Below, piece by piece: positions 11,657 through 19,763 of a stretch of DNA of 26,651 nt. The stretch is from the NCBI GenBank assembly GCA_905198745.1, contig CAJKDU010000032.1:1-26651 (forward strand), given 5' to 3'. Source of the DNA: an uncultured Prevotella sp. Lineage in GTDB: Bacteria; Bacteroidota; Bacteroidia; Bacteroidales; Bacteroidaceae. Position numbers and translations under genes: made by a program. A model generated the notes under the pieces. It did not search any database. It saw only the letters and a list, made by a program, of their open reading frames with translations, and was not told where the DNA came from. The number at the start of each line of letters is the position of its first letter. Within the stretch, counting starts at the first letter, position 1.

Positions 11657-11690
11657 AAAAGCCGGTGCCCGGAAGCACCGGCTTTTGTTT
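11657..11690 (+). terminator. Intrinsic terminator of the glycogen operon
   Basis: AAAAGCCGGTGC (11657-11668) pairs perfectly with GCACCGGCTTTT (11675-11686) around a 6-base loop, followed by GTTT. The symmetric A and T tracts would let it work in both directions. Confidence 0.9.
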
Positions 11691-11715
11691 TGCCCTTACT
11701 TTTTAATACGGAATG

Positions 11716-11747
11716 TTTGCACGGACGGGATTCTTTTCTTATTTTTG
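11716..11747 (+). promoter_or_regulatory. Promoter of ligA
   Basis: TTTG (11716-11719) and TATTTTTG (11740-11747) with 20 bases between match the Bacteroidota promoter. The ATG of ligA follows about 20 bases after the -7 box. Confidence 0.75.
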
Positions 11748-11766
11748 CAACCGATAATATTATATT

Positions 11767-13776
11767 ATGGAAGACAAGGAACGCATTCTGCAGCTCCGCA
11801 AGGAACTGCACGAGCATAATTACAAATACTATGTACTGAATCAGCCCACCGTGAGCGACCAGGACTTCGACATGATGATGCACGAACTGCAAGACCTCGA
11901 AGCCCGGCATCCCGAGATGGCTGACCCCGACTCTCCGACACAGCGCGTGGGCAGCGACCTGAACCAGAACTTCAGGCAGGTGACCCACAAATATCCCATG
12001 CTCTCACTCGCCAACACCTATAACGAACAGGACGTGGCGGAATGGTATGACAGCGTGAAGCGGGGACTCGACGGCGAGGACTTCGACGTGTGCTGCGAGA
12101 TGAAATACGACGGCCTGTCCATCTCGCTCACCTACGTGGACGGACGACTCGTGCAGGGCGTTACCCGCGGCGACGGCGTGCACGGCGACGACGTGACAGC
12201 CAACGTGCGCACCATCCGTGCCATACCGCTCGTGCTCCCCGGCACAGGCTATCCGCACGAGTTCGAAATACGTGGCGAGATACTCATGCCCTGGAAGGTG
12301 TTCGAGCGCCTCAATGCCGAGCGCGAAGCTGCCGAGGCACCCCTCTTCGCCAATCCGCGCAATGCGGCAAGCGGCACGCTCAAGAGTCAGAACTCGGCAC
12401 TCGTGGCAAGCCGGCAGCTTGATTCCTACCTCTACTATCTGCTCGGCGACACGCTGCCCACGGACGGACACTACGAGAATCTCGAGGAGGCACGCAAGTG
12501 GGGATTCAAGATAAGCGAGGGCATGAAGAAGGTGAAGACCCTGCAGGAAATATACGACTTCATCAACTACTGGGACACGGAACGCAAGAACCTGCCCGTG
12601 GCTACCGACGGCATCGTGCTCAAGGTGAACTCGCTCAGGCAGCAGCGCCACCTGGGCTACACCGCCAAGAGTCCGCGCTGGGCCATCGCCTACAAGTTCA
12701 AGGCAGAGCGCGAGTGCACCCGGCTCAACGAGGTGACCTATCAGGTGGGCAGAACGGGAGCCATCACTCCCGTGGCCAACATGGAGCCTGTGCAGCTGGC
12801 TGGCACCACCGTGAAGCGCGCCACACTCAACAACGAGGACTTCATCAAGAGTTTCGACCTGCATGTGGGCGACTATGTATATGTGGAGAAAGGCGGAGAG
12901 ATTATTCCCAAGATAGTAGGAGTGGAACTCTCCAAGAGGCCTGCCGACGCCCAGCCGGTGAAGTTCATCGACACCTGCCCTGTGTGCGGTGCCAAGCTGG
13001 TGAGATACGAGGGCGAAGCCGTGCACTATTGCCCCAACGACTCCGGCTGTCCGCCGCAAATCAAGGGGCGCATCGAGCATTTCATTGCCCGCAAGGCGAT
13101 GAACATAGACTCGCTCGGCCCCGAAACCGTGGACGACTATTACCGCCGCGGACTGATACATAATGTGGCAGACCTTTACGACATCACCGTGCAGGACATC
13201 AACGGCGACGGAAGCCGCACCCGTTCGGCACAAAAGATAGTACAGGGTATAGAGGCTTCCAAGCAAGTGCCCTTCGAACGCGTGGTGTTTGCCCTCGGCA
13301 TACGCTTCGTGGGCGATACTTCGGCCAGGCTCATAGCGCGCCACTTCAAGACCATGGACGCCCTGCAGCATGCCACGCTCGACCAACTGCTTGAGATTGA
13401 AGGCGTGGGCGAGGTGATTGCCAAGAGCGTGATTACCTATTTCCACGACGAGCGCAACCTGCAGATTGTTGACCGCCTGAGACGCTACGGACTGCAGATG
13501 CAGCTGTCGGAAGAGCAGCTGACGGGCGGCTCTGACGTGCTGGCTGGCAAGAGCATCGTCATCAGCGGTGTGTTTGCCAAGCACAGCCGCGACGAATACA
13601 AGGCCATGATCGAGCAAAACGGAGGCAAGAACGTGGGCAGCATCAGCGGCAAGACCAGTTTCATACTGGCGGGTGACAACATGGGACCCTCCAAACTGCA
13701 GAAGGCAGAGAAACTCGGCGTGCCCATTGTCGACGAGGACACCTTCCTCAACATGCTTGAACAAGGAACAGAATAA
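11767..13776 (+). CDS. ligA: NAD-dependent DNA ligase
   Basis: This 669-residue ligase joins 5'-phosphate and 3'-hydroxyl nicks using NAD+, sealing Okazaki fragments and repair gaps. The Ia domain (YYVLNQPTVSDQDFD, about 21-35) binds NAD. The adenylation lysine is K113 in EMKYDGLSIS. An OB-fold region follows (YQVGRTGAITPVANMEPV). A four-cysteine zinc finger uses C404, C407, C422 and C428. Helix-hairpin-helix repeats (LLEIEGVGEVIAKSV and neighbours) and a C-terminal BRCT domain (about 590-669) complete the usual order. All expected domains are present at normal length. nhaD begins 34 bases after the stop with no promoter match or terminator between them, so read-through is likely. Confidence 0.98.
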   Translation: MEDKERILQLRKELHEHNYKYYVLNQPTVSDQDFDMMMHELQDLEARHPEMADPDSPTQRVGSDLNQNFRQVTHKYPMLSLANTYNEQDVAEWYDSVKRGLDGEDFDVCCEMKYDGLSISLTYVDGRLVQGVTRGDGVHGDDVTANVRTIRAIPLVLPGTGYPHEFEIRGEILMPWKVFERLNAEREAAEAPLFANPRNAASGTLKSQNSALVASRQLDSYLYYLLGDTLPTDGHYENLEEARKWGFKISEGMKKVKTLQEIYDFINYWDTERKNLPVATDGIVLKVNSLRQQRHLGYTAKSPRWAIAYKFKAERECTRLNEVTYQVGRTGAITPVANMEPVQLAGTTVKRATLNNEDFIKSFDLHVGDYVYVEKGGEIIPKIVGVELSKRPADAQPVKFIDTCPVCGAKLVRYEGEAVHYCPNDSGCPPQIKGRIEHFIARKAMNIDSLGPETVDDYYRRGLIHNVADLYDITVQDINGDGSRTRSAQKIVQGIEASKQVPFERVVFALGIRFVGDTSARLIARHFKTMDALQHATLDQLLEIEGVGEVIAKSVITYFHDERNLQIVDRLRRYGLQMQLSEEQLTGGSDVLAGKSIVISGVFAKHSRDEYKAMIEQNGGKNVGSISGKTSFILAGDNMGPSKLQKAEKLGVPIVDEDTFLNMLEQGTE

Positions 13777-13810
13777 GGACAAACAAAACTAAATCATAAA
13801 ACAAAAACAA

Positions 13811-15154
13811 ATGACAACATTAACAATTGCTATTGTCACGGTTTTCGTGCTGGGCTATCTCTGCATTGCCCTTGAAAGCCTGACAAAGGTGAACAAGGCT
13901 GCCATTGCGCTGCTGATGTTCGTGTTCTGCTGGACACTCTTCATGTTGGATCCGGGAAGTTACATTTCAAGCGCCATCGGTGACAATGTGGCTCTTGCCG
14001 TGAGTGACGTCATGGAGAAGCATCTCGGCAGTACCGCCACGACGCTCTTCTTCCTGATGGGCGCCATGACCATCGTGGAATTGGTGGACCAGAACGGAGG
14101 ATTCAACTTCGTGAAGGACATGATGAAGACCAAGAGCAAGAAAGCCCTGCTGTGGCGTATTGCCGTGATGACCTTCTTCCTTTCCGCCATCCTCGACAAC
14201 CTTACCACCAGTATCGTGATGATCATGATTCTGCGCAAGCTCGTGGCTGACCACAAGGACCGCATCATCTATGCCTCGCTGGTCATCATCTCTGCCAATT
14301 CGGGCGGCGCATTCTCGCCTATTGGCGACGTGACAACCATCATGCTCTGGAACAAGGGCCTGATTACGGCTGCCGGTGTTATTAAGGAAATCATCGTGCC
14401 TTCCGTTGTGTCGATGGTGGTGCCTGCCTACATTCTCTCGCTTTCGCTGAAGGGCGAGATTGTCACCACTGACAACAGTGCATCGGCTGTGGCAACGAGC
14501 GACTTCACGGCACTGCAGCGCAAGATTGTGTTCTTCGTGGGTGTGGGCGGTCTTATCTTCGTGCCCATCTTCAAGTCGATCACCCATCTGCCTCCGTTCG
14601 TGGGCATTCTCCTTATCCTCGGCTTGCTGTGGACGGTGACGGAGATATTCTACCGCAACCTGCATCGTGCCAGCGACAAGGGCGGCATGCAGAAGCGTGT
14701 GACCAACATGCTCTCACGCATTGACATGAGTACCATTCTCTTCTTCCTCGGCATCCTCATGGCTGTGGCTTGTCTGGAAACCATCGGCGTGCTGACCATG
14801 CTCGGCCAGGGCCTGAACGTGGCCTTCGACGGCAACCACTACATGGTGACAGGCATCATCGGTGTGCTCTCAAGTATTGTCGACAATGTGCCTCTTGTGG
14901 CAGGTTGCATGGGCATGTATCCCGTTGCTCCTACAGGCGACATGGCAGTGGACGGCATCTTCTGGCAGTTGCTCGCCTATTGTGCCGGTGTGGGCGGTTC
15001 GATGCTTATCATCGGAAGTGCTGCAGGCGTAGTGGTGATGGGTCTCGAAAAGATTACCTTCGGCTGGTATATGAAGCACGTGAGTTGGATAGCCTTTGTG
15101 GGTTACCTGGCAGGTATGATTATCTACTGGTTGGAGCGCACTTATATCTTCTAA
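13811..15154 (+). CDS. nhaD: NhaD-type Na+/H+ antiporter
   Basis: This 447-residue polytopic inner-membrane protein has about 11-12 hydrophobic segments and belongs to the NhaD branch of the ion-transporter superfamily. It is predicted to export Na+ (or Li+) in exchange for protons, supporting pH and salt homeostasis. Conserved loops are visible: ILDNLTTSIVMIMILRKL, SANSGGAFSPIGDVTTIMLW and SSIVDNVPLVAGCMG, with the Asp and Thr/Asn residues typical of the transport core. It lies 34 bases downstream of ligA. The stop codon overlaps the first base of a triplicated repeat, whose first hairpin probably ends the transcript. Confidence 0.93.
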   Translation: MTTLTIAIVTVFVLGYLCIALESLTKVNKAAIALLMFVFCWTLFMLDPGSYISSAIGDNVALAVSDVMEKHLGSTATTLFFLMGAMTIVELVDQNGGFNFVKDMMKTKSKKALLWRIAVMTFFLSAILDNLTTSIVMIMILRKLVADHKDRIIYASLVIISANSGGAFSPIGDVTTIMLWNKGLITAAGVIKEIIVPSVVSMVVPAYILSLSLKGEIVTTDNSASAVATSDFTALQRKIVFFVGVGGLIFVPIFKSITHLPPFVGILLILGLLWTVTEIFYRNLHRASDKGGMQKRVTNMLSRIDMSTILFFLGILMAVACLETIGVLTMLGQGLNVAFDGNHYMVTGIIGVLSSIVDNVPLVAGCMGMYPVAPTGDMAVDGIFWQLLAYCAGVGGSMLIIGSAAGVVVMGLEKITFGWYMKHVSWIAFVGYLAGMIIYWLERTYIF

Positions 15155-15219
15155 GGTGCAGGCCTTTCATTGGCATAAGGGGAGTTGTACCCCGAATGCC
15201 TATAGAGGGCAACAATGAG

Positions 15220-15261
15220 AATCCCCTCTGTCGTCGCAGAACGGCAGAGGGGATTTCCTTT
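15220..15261 (+). terminator. Terminator-like hairpin, repeat unit 1
   Basis: AATCCCCTCTG (15220-15230) pairs with CAGAGGGGATT (15245-15255), followed by TCCTTTT. It is the first such structure after nhaD and its probable terminator. Confidence 0.75.
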
Positions 15262-15376
15262 TAAACAGCAACACCTTCTGCGGATAATTATCGGCTCATG
15301 ATGTACAGCTTGCTGAGGTGCAGGTTTTTCAATGGCAGGGATATGGCAACCAGTGCTCCTGCCGCCTGAAAATGAG

Positions 15377-15421
15377 AATCCCCCCTGCTGTCTGTTAGGA
15401 CGGCAGAGGGGATTTCCTTTT
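15377..15421 (+). terminator. Terminator-like hairpin, repeat unit 2
   Basis: AATCCCCCCTGC (15377-15388) pairs with GCAGAGGGGATT (15403-15414) with a single mismatch, followed by TCCTTTT. It is the second copy of the nhaD terminator structure. Confidence 0.65.
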
Positions 15422-15535
15422 AAACAGCAACACCTTCTGCGGGACAACCATCGGTACATGATGTACAGCTTGCTGAGGTGCAGGCTTTCCAAGGGCGGGG
15501 ATATGGCACCAATGCTCTTGTTACCTGTAAATGAG

Positions 15536-15580
15536 AATCCCCTCTGCTGTCTACAGGGACGGCAGAGGGGATTTCTCTTT
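15536..15580 (+). terminator. Terminator-like hairpin, repeat unit 3
   Basis: AATCCCCTCTGC (15536-15547) pairs perfectly over 12 bp with GCAGAGGGGATT (15562-15573), followed by TCTCTTT. It lies about 20 bases beyond the pheS stop and could also shape the 3' end of the leftward pheS transcript, although there is no U tract on that strand. Confidence 0.6.
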
Positions 15581-15600
15581 GTCGTTATTTCAATTATGTA

Positions 15601-16638
15601 TTAATAAGCTGATTTGAATTCGTCAAGGAAACGGGTATCGTTTTCGGAGAACATGCGGAGGTCAGCCACCTGGTATTTCAGGTTGGTGATGCGCTCCACA
15701 CCCATGCCGAAGGCATAGCCTGTGTAGACTTTGCTGTCGATGCCACAAGCCTCGAGCACATTGGGGTCTACCATGCCGCAACCGAGGATTTCCACCCAGC
15801 CGGTGTGCTTGCAGAAGCCACAGCCCTTGCCGCCGCAGATGTGGCAGGAGATGTCCATTTCGGCGCTGGGCTCGGTGAAGGGGAAGTAGCTCGGACGGAG
15901 ACGTATCTTTGTGTCGGGACCGAACATCTCGCGGGCGAAGGTGAGCAACACCTGCTTCAGGTCGGTGAACGACACGTTCTTGTCGACATACAGACCTTCG
16001 ACCTGATGGAAGAAGCAGTGGGCACGGGCAGAGATGGCCTCGTTGCGGTAGACGCGTCCGGGGCAGATCACGCGGATGGGTGGCTGCTGGTGCTCCATGA
16101 TGCGGCTCTGGTCGTTGCTGGTGTGTGAACGGAGCAATATGTTCTTGGTCACGTCGTTCGGGTTTTGCTCCACGAAAAAGGTGTCCTGCATGTCGCGGGC
16201 CGGATGGTCGGCGGCAAAGTTGAGCTTGGTGAACACGTGGAGGTCGTCGTCGATTTCAGGTCCTTCGGCGAGTGTGAAGCCCATGTGCGAGAAAATGTCG
16301 ATAATCTGGTTGCGTGTGACGGTAAGCGGATGGCGTGTGCCGAGCTTGATGGGATAGGGAGTGCGTGTAAGGTCAATGTCGTCGCTTTCGCTTTCGGCAG
16401 TTTCGGCCTGCTCCTTGAGTGTGTTGATCTTGTCGATGGCCATCTGCTTCAGTTCGTTGATCTTCATGCCCACGGCTTTCTTGTCCTCGGCAGCCACGTT
16501 GCGGAAGTCGGCCATCAGGGCATTGATTTCGCCCTTCTTGCTGAGATATTTCAAACGCAGTGCCTCTATTTCCTCTGCATTGGAGGCCGTCAGTTCGCTC
16601 ACTTCTTTGAGGAGCGCTTCAATCTTCTCTAATAACAT
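15601..16638 (-). CDS. pheS: Phenylalanyl-tRNA synthetase alpha subunit
   Basis: The 345-residue catalytic subunit charges tRNA-Phe as part of the (alpha-beta)2 enzyme. An N-terminal coiled-coil arm (about 1-90, rich in Glu, Leu and Lys) precedes the class II core, which shows LGTRHPLT, GFTLAEGPEIDDD, RSHTSNDQSRIM, HCFFHQVEGLYVD, and FTEPSAEMDI followed by GWVEILGCGMVDP. A Cys-rich insert, CHICGGKGCGFCKHTGW, sits in the core and is common in bacterial PheS. The C-terminal GYAFGMGVERI is the class II motif 3 with its arginine. The beta subunit gene pheT is not in the window, so the two subunits are encoded apart here. The transcript diverges from the lipoprotein-murB operon. Confidence 0.98.
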   Translation of the reverse strand: MLLEKIEALLKEVSELTASNAEEIEALRLKYLSKKGEINALMADFRNVAAEDKKAVGMKINELKQMAIDKINTLKEQAETAESESDDIDLTRTPYPIKLGTRHPLTVTRNQIIDIFSHMGFTLAEGPEIDDDLHVFTKLNFAADHPARDMQDTFFVEQNPNDVTKNILLRSHTSNDQSRIMEHQQPPIRVICPGRVYRNEAISARAHCFFHQVEGLYVDKNVSFTDLKQVLLTFAREMFGPDTKIRLRPSYFPFTEPSAEMDISCHICGGKGCGFCKHTGWVEILGCGMVDPNVLEACGIDSKVYTGYAFGMGVERITNLKYQVADLRMFSENDTRFLDEFKSAY

Positions 16639-16723
16639 ATCTGTTGTTCTTTTTCTGTTCTTCTTGACTTGCTTGGCGGCACCTGTTTCCGGGGGCGGGT
16701 AGGGGTGTCTGCCAAAAACAATG

Positions 16724-16731
16724 CAAAGGTA
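16724..16731 (-). promoter_or_regulatory. -7 box of pheS
   Basis: On the minus strand this reads TACCTTTG, a perfect TAnnTTTG match about 85 bases upstream of the pheS ATG. No convincing -33 box is seen. The leader would include a C-rich stretch complementary to the G runs at 16691-16705. Confidence 0.5.
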
Positions 16732-16773
16732 ATATTTTTAGCTTAAAATAGAGCATAAATCGAAATAAAGTTG

Positions 16774-16781
16774 TACTTTTG
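16774..16781 (+). promoter_or_regulatory. -7 box of the lipoprotein-murB operon
   Basis: TACTTTTG matches TAnnTTTG and lies 40 bases before the chosen ATG. It overlaps the possible TTG start at 16771, which rules that start out. It is arranged back to back with the pheS promoter. Confidence 0.55.
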
Positions 16782-16821
16782 CAGAAATTTGAGGGTACAT
16801 TATCCTATAGTTATTATGTTT

Positions 16822-17667
16822 ATGAAAAAAAGTGTATTATGTGTTTTTCTTGTTGCGGTCATCATCTCGTGCTGGTCTACAGGATGCACTGACAAGAAGC
16901 AGGCAAGCACCGACACGATTGTGGCAGACACGTTGCCCGCAGACACTTCAAAGGTCGACACACTCGACAACCTTATCTCGGAGACCCCAATGCCCAAGGC
17001 GGCAGACGAATTGTTCGACGATTTCATCTTCAACTTTGCCGCCAACCGCAAGCTGCAGATGAAGCGCATCAAGTTTCCGCTGCCTGTCGACAGGTTCGGC
17101 AAGCTTTCCTATGTGAAAAAGAAGCAATGGAAGATGGAACACTTCTTCATGGACCAGGATTACTACACGCTGATTTTCGACAACCGCAAGCAGATGAATC
17201 TGGTGAAGGACACCACGATAGACAATGTGGTGGTGGAGAAAATCTACTTCGGAAAGAAGTCGGTCAAGCAATATTTCTTCTTCCGCCGTCAAGGCGAATG
17301 GATGCTGGAGGGCATACGCCACAAGGGACTTTATGAGAACAAGAATGCCTCGTTCCTGAAGTTCTACGACAAGTTTGCCACCGACACCGCCTTCCAGAAC
17401 CGTCATGTGAACGACCCTGTGGTGTTCACCGGGCCTGACCCCGACGACGACTTCAGCACCATGACCGGAACCATCGAGCCATGGCAGTGGCCGAGCTTCG
17501 CTCCCGAACTGCCCCACGGATTCATCTACAACATTATCTACGGACAGAAATACACCGAGAGCACGCAGAAGATTTTCGTGCTTCGCGGCATAGCCAACGG
17601 ATTCGAGACCGAGCTGACGTTCAGGAAAAAGAATGGTCAATGGAAACTCATTAAACTCGTGCAATGA
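16822..17667 (+). CDS. Predicted lipoprotein, probably DUF4348 family
   Basis: The 281-residue product begins MKKSVLCVFLVAVIISC. A short basic start, a hydrophobic stretch and a lipobox-like IISC place a likely lipidated cysteine at residue 17 (C22 is a weaker alternative). A Thr/Asp/Ser-rich linker follows, then a globular domain with FDDFIFNFAANRKLQMKRIKFPLP and a C-terminal LTFRKKNGQWKLIKL, which resembles DUF4348 proteins of Bacteroidota as I recall them. ATG at 16816 is two codons upstream and equally possible. The stop overlaps the murB start by 4 bases (ATGA), so the genes are translationally coupled and the protein may serve the envelope. Its molecular role is unknown. Confidence 0.8.
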   Translation: MKKSVLCVFLVAVIISCWSTGCTDKKQASTDTIVADTLPADTSKVDTLDNLISETPMPKAADELFDDFIFNFAANRKLQMKRIKFPLPVDRFGKLSYVKKKQWKMEHFFMDQDYYTLIFDNRKQMNLVKDTTIDNVVVEKIYFGKKSVKQYFFFRRQGEWMLEGIRHKGLYENKNASFLKFYDKFATDTAFQNRHVNDPVVFTGPDPDDDFSTMTGTIEPWQWPSFAPELPHGFIYNIIYGQKYTESTQKIFVLRGIANGFETELTFRKKNGQWKLIKLVQ

Positions 17668-18680
17668 TGAAAGACCTCAAGTCATACGACCTCTTGCCGC
17701 ACAACACGTTCGGCATAGCTGCCAAGTGCAGACGCTTTGTGGAATATGCTTCGGTAGAAGAAGCCCAGTCGCTGGTGCGTTCGCTTGCCGACGCCGATTT
17801 CCCCCTGCTCATCATCGGAGGTGGCAGCAACCTGCTGCTCACGGCCGACTATCCTGCCACCGTGGTCCACTCGGCCATCAAGGGATGTGAGGCCGAAGAC
17901 TGTGGTGCCAGCGTGCTGCTGCGCTGCGGTTCGGGCGAAGTGTGGGACGACGTGGTGGCACTCTGCGTGGGCAAGGGCTGGCACGGAGCCGAGAACCTCT
18001 CGCTCATTCCCGGTGAGGTGGGGGCGAGTGCCGTGCAGAACATCGGGGCCTACGGTGCCGAGGTGAAAGACCTGATAGAAAAGGTGGAGGCGGTGGAGAT
18101 CAAGACCGGAAGGCTGGTGGAGTTCTCCAATGAAGACTGCCAGTATGCCTATCGGCAGAGCCGATTCAAGCACGAATGGAAAGACCGGTATCTCATCACC
18201 CACGTCACCTATCGGCTTTCGAAGACCTTCACGCCCGACCTGGAATACGGCAACATTCGTGCGGAACTGGAAACTGAGCACATCGACAAGCCCACTGCTT
18301 CAGAACTGCGGCAGGTCATCATCAGAATCAGGGAGGCCAAGCTTCCCGATCCGAAAGTGGAGGGCAACGGCGGCAGTTTCTTCATGAACCCCATTGTGGA
18401 CCGCCGGAAATACGAAGAGATAGCCAAGGCTTATGACAAGGTGCCGCACTATGAGATAGACGCGGACCATGTCAAGATTCCTGCCGGATGGATGATAGAC
18501 CAGTGCGGATGGAAGGGGCGCACCCTGGGTCATGCCGGTGTGCACGCCAAGCAAGCGCTGGTGCTCGTGAACCGTGGCGGAGCCTCCGGGCAGGAAGTGC
18601 TCGCACTCTGCAACGCCATCCGAAAGGACGTGAGAGAGAAGTTCGGCATAGACCTCCATCCAGAGGTGAACATCAAATAA
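17664..18680 (+). CDS. murB: UDP-N-acetylenolpyruvoylglucosamine reductase
   Basis: This 338-residue cytoplasmic FAD enzyme reduces UDP-GlcNAc-enolpyruvate to UDP-MurNAc with NADPH, the second committed step of peptidoglycan synthesis. It shows the FAD-binding IIGGGSNLLL (about 50-59), LSLIPGEVGASAVQNIGAYG (about 112-131), YRQSRFK with the catalytic Arg at about 167, GNGGSFFMNP with the proton-donor Ser238, and a C-terminal HPEVNIK with the catalytic Glu334. Length and the Tyr-containing motif fit the type I (E. coli-like) MurB. ATG codons at 17664 and 17667 are both possible. It overlaps the upstream lipoprotein gene by 4 bases and is followed after 14 bases by the metallohydrolase. Confidence 0.97.
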   Translation: MMKDLKSYDLLPHNTFGIAAKCRRFVEYASVEEAQSLVRSLADADFPLLIIGGGSNLLLTADYPATVVHSAIKGCEAEDCGASVLLRCGSGEVWDDVVALCVGKGWHGAENLSLIPGEVGASAVQNIGAYGAEVKDLIEKVEAVEIKTGRLVEFSNEDCQYAYRQSRFKHEWKDRYLITHVTYRLSKTFTPDLEYGNIRAELETEHIDKPTASELRQVIIRIREAKLPDPKVEGNGGSFFMNPIVDRRKYEEIAKAYDKVPHYEIDADHVKIPAGWMIDQCGWKGRTLGHAGVHAKQALVLVNRGGASGQEVLALCNAIRKDVREKFGIDLHPEVNIK

Positions 18681-18694
18681 TCAGCAGACAGTAA

Positions 18695-19450
18695 ATGAAA
18701 GTTACTATATTGGGTTCCGGCACATCTGGCGGTGTGCCCAGTTTGGGGTGCCAGTGTCCCGTGTGCCGAAGCCATGACCCTAAGGACAAGCGCCTGAGAA
18801 GTGTGGCTTTGCTCGAAACGGAGAGCACCCGCATACTGCTCGACTGCGGACCGGACATCCGCCAGCAACTTATGCCCTTGCCGTTCAGGAAGATTGACGC
18901 CGTACTGCTCACCCACATCCACTACGACCACGTGGGCGGAATAGACGACCTGCGTCCTTATTGCAAGTTTGGCGACATCAACATCTATGCCGACAGGCAC
19001 ACCACCGAGGGCTTGCACCAGAACATGGCCTATTGCTTCACGTCGTATCCCGGAGTGCCCAAGCTCAACCTGCACACCATCAGACCCCACGAGATGCTGA
19101 CGGTGGGCGACGTGGAGGTGATGCCGGTCAGTGTGATGCACGACCGGTTGCCCATCCTGGGCTACCGCTTCGGGCGTTTTGCCTATATCACCGACATGAA
19201 GACCATTCCCGAAACGGAATACGAATATCTTAAGGGAGTGGAGATTCTGGAGGTCAATGCCCTGCGTTTCGAGGGTGAGCACCATGCCCACCAGTTGGTG
19301 GCAGATGCCATCGCTTTCTCGCGCAGGATAGGAGCCCGCCACACCTATTTCACCCATGTGACCCACCAGATAGGGTTCCACAATGATGCCAACGCCCGAC
19401 TGCCCGAAGGCTTTGAGTTTGCCAACGACGGTCTGACTTTCGAGGTCTGA
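18695..19450 (+). CDS. PhnP-like metallo-beta-lactamase-fold hydrolase
   Basis: This 251-residue cytoplasmic protein has the metallo-beta-lactamase motif THIHYDHVGG (H74, H76, D78, H79), with further metal ligands at H149, D167 (TDMKT) and H221 or H224 (THVTHQIG). The N-terminal GSGTSGGVPSLGCQCPVC includes a Cys cluster (C19, C21, C24) like the structural zinc site of PhnP, a cyclic ribose phosphodiesterase. No phosphonate genes are nearby, so the substrate here is unknown; a phosphodiesterase acting on small cyclic or nucleotide-like molecules is a reasonable guess. It starts 14 bases after murB and is probably the last gene of the operon. No intrinsic terminator is obvious after it. Confidence 0.9.
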   Translation: MKVTILGSGTSGGVPSLGCQCPVCRSHDPKDKRLRSVALLETESTRILLDCGPDIRQQLMPLPFRKIDAVLLTHIHYDHVGGIDDLRPYCKFGDINIYADRHTTEGLHQNMAYCFTSYPGVPKLNLHTIRPHEMLTVGDVEVMPVSVMHDRLPILGYRFGRFAYITDMKTIPETEYEYLKGVEILEVNALRFEGEHHAHQLVADAIAFSRRIGARHTYFTHVTHQIGFHNDANARLPEGFEFANDGLTFEV

Positions 19451-19561
19451 CCGCTTGCGGAGTCGGCTTAGTCCATGCTTTCCCCCTAGCGGGCAGAACG
19501 TGCGGCGCGAAAGCGAAGCGTGCGCTGACGTGAAGTCCGTCAGTCCCCTGTCCAGTCATTG

Positions 19562-19632
19562 GCCCATGGCTTGGGCAACCGATGCCCACGGCCTGGGCAA
19601 TGAGTGCCCAAACCGTGGGACGGAATTTGGGC
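19562..19632. repeat. 22-bp-period array of GCCCA-N5-TGGGC palindromes
   Basis: Palindromes GCCCA-N5-TGGGC start at 19562 and 19584, and a near copy, GCCCA-N5-TGGGA, starts at 19606. Seven-base spacers give an exact 22-bp period. An extra TGGGC half-site is at 19628-19632. Spacers and N5 centres differ, so only the half-sites are conserved. A 22-bp period is not a multiple of 3, which argues against a coding repeat and places sites roughly two helical turns apart, as for protein binding. No binding protein can be named. Confidence 0.8.
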
Positions 19633-19750
19633 ATTCTGTTAGAAACCTGTTGCCTGGCAGTCGGCAGGCAGGAAAAATGCAGTTGGCCTTTTTTTCGGGT
19701 TCGTCCGGGCTTTGAAATGACACACGATGTCCGTAGTGTTGGGTAGGCAT

Positions 19751-19763
19751 GGCTTTCAGCCCG
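19751..19763. repeat. Short trace of the REP-like element
   Basis: GGCTTTCAGCCCG matches the right end of the element at 1101-1113. The flanking TTGGGTAGGCAT is only loosely similar to the other copies, so this may be a remnant. Confidence 0.4.

Larger units (their letters stand above)
15154..15600. repeat. About 160-bp repeat, three tandem units, each with a terminator-like hairpin
   Basis: Units begin with AGGTGCAGG at 15154, 15316 and 15476, giving periods of 162 and 160 bp; the third is shortened to about 125 bp. Each has a conserved start, a variable middle, then ATGAGAATCCCC and a long hairpin. Units one and two share a conserved tail containing AAACAGCAACACCTTCTGCGG and ATGATGTACAGCTTGCTGAGG. 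The array fills the space between convergent nhaD and pheS. Open frames on both strands cover it but repeat with the DNA and look spurious. The conserved ends with variable middles suggest older duplication with selection on the hairpin, which is inference. Confidence 0.9.

Noticed and set aside
12004..13782. 592-residue open frame on the minus strand opposite ligA
   Set aside because: It is antisense to a full-length LigA with all motifs; no domain or signal is visible in the antisense reading.
15151..15492. 113-residue minus-strand frame with internal repeats across the 160-bp array
   Set aside because: The protein repeats come from the DNA repeat; it overlaps the nhaD stop codon and has no promoter or family match.
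15154..15600. CRISPR array
   Set aside because: The units are about 160 bp with long similar stretches, without short exact repeats and unique spacers, and no cas gene is near.
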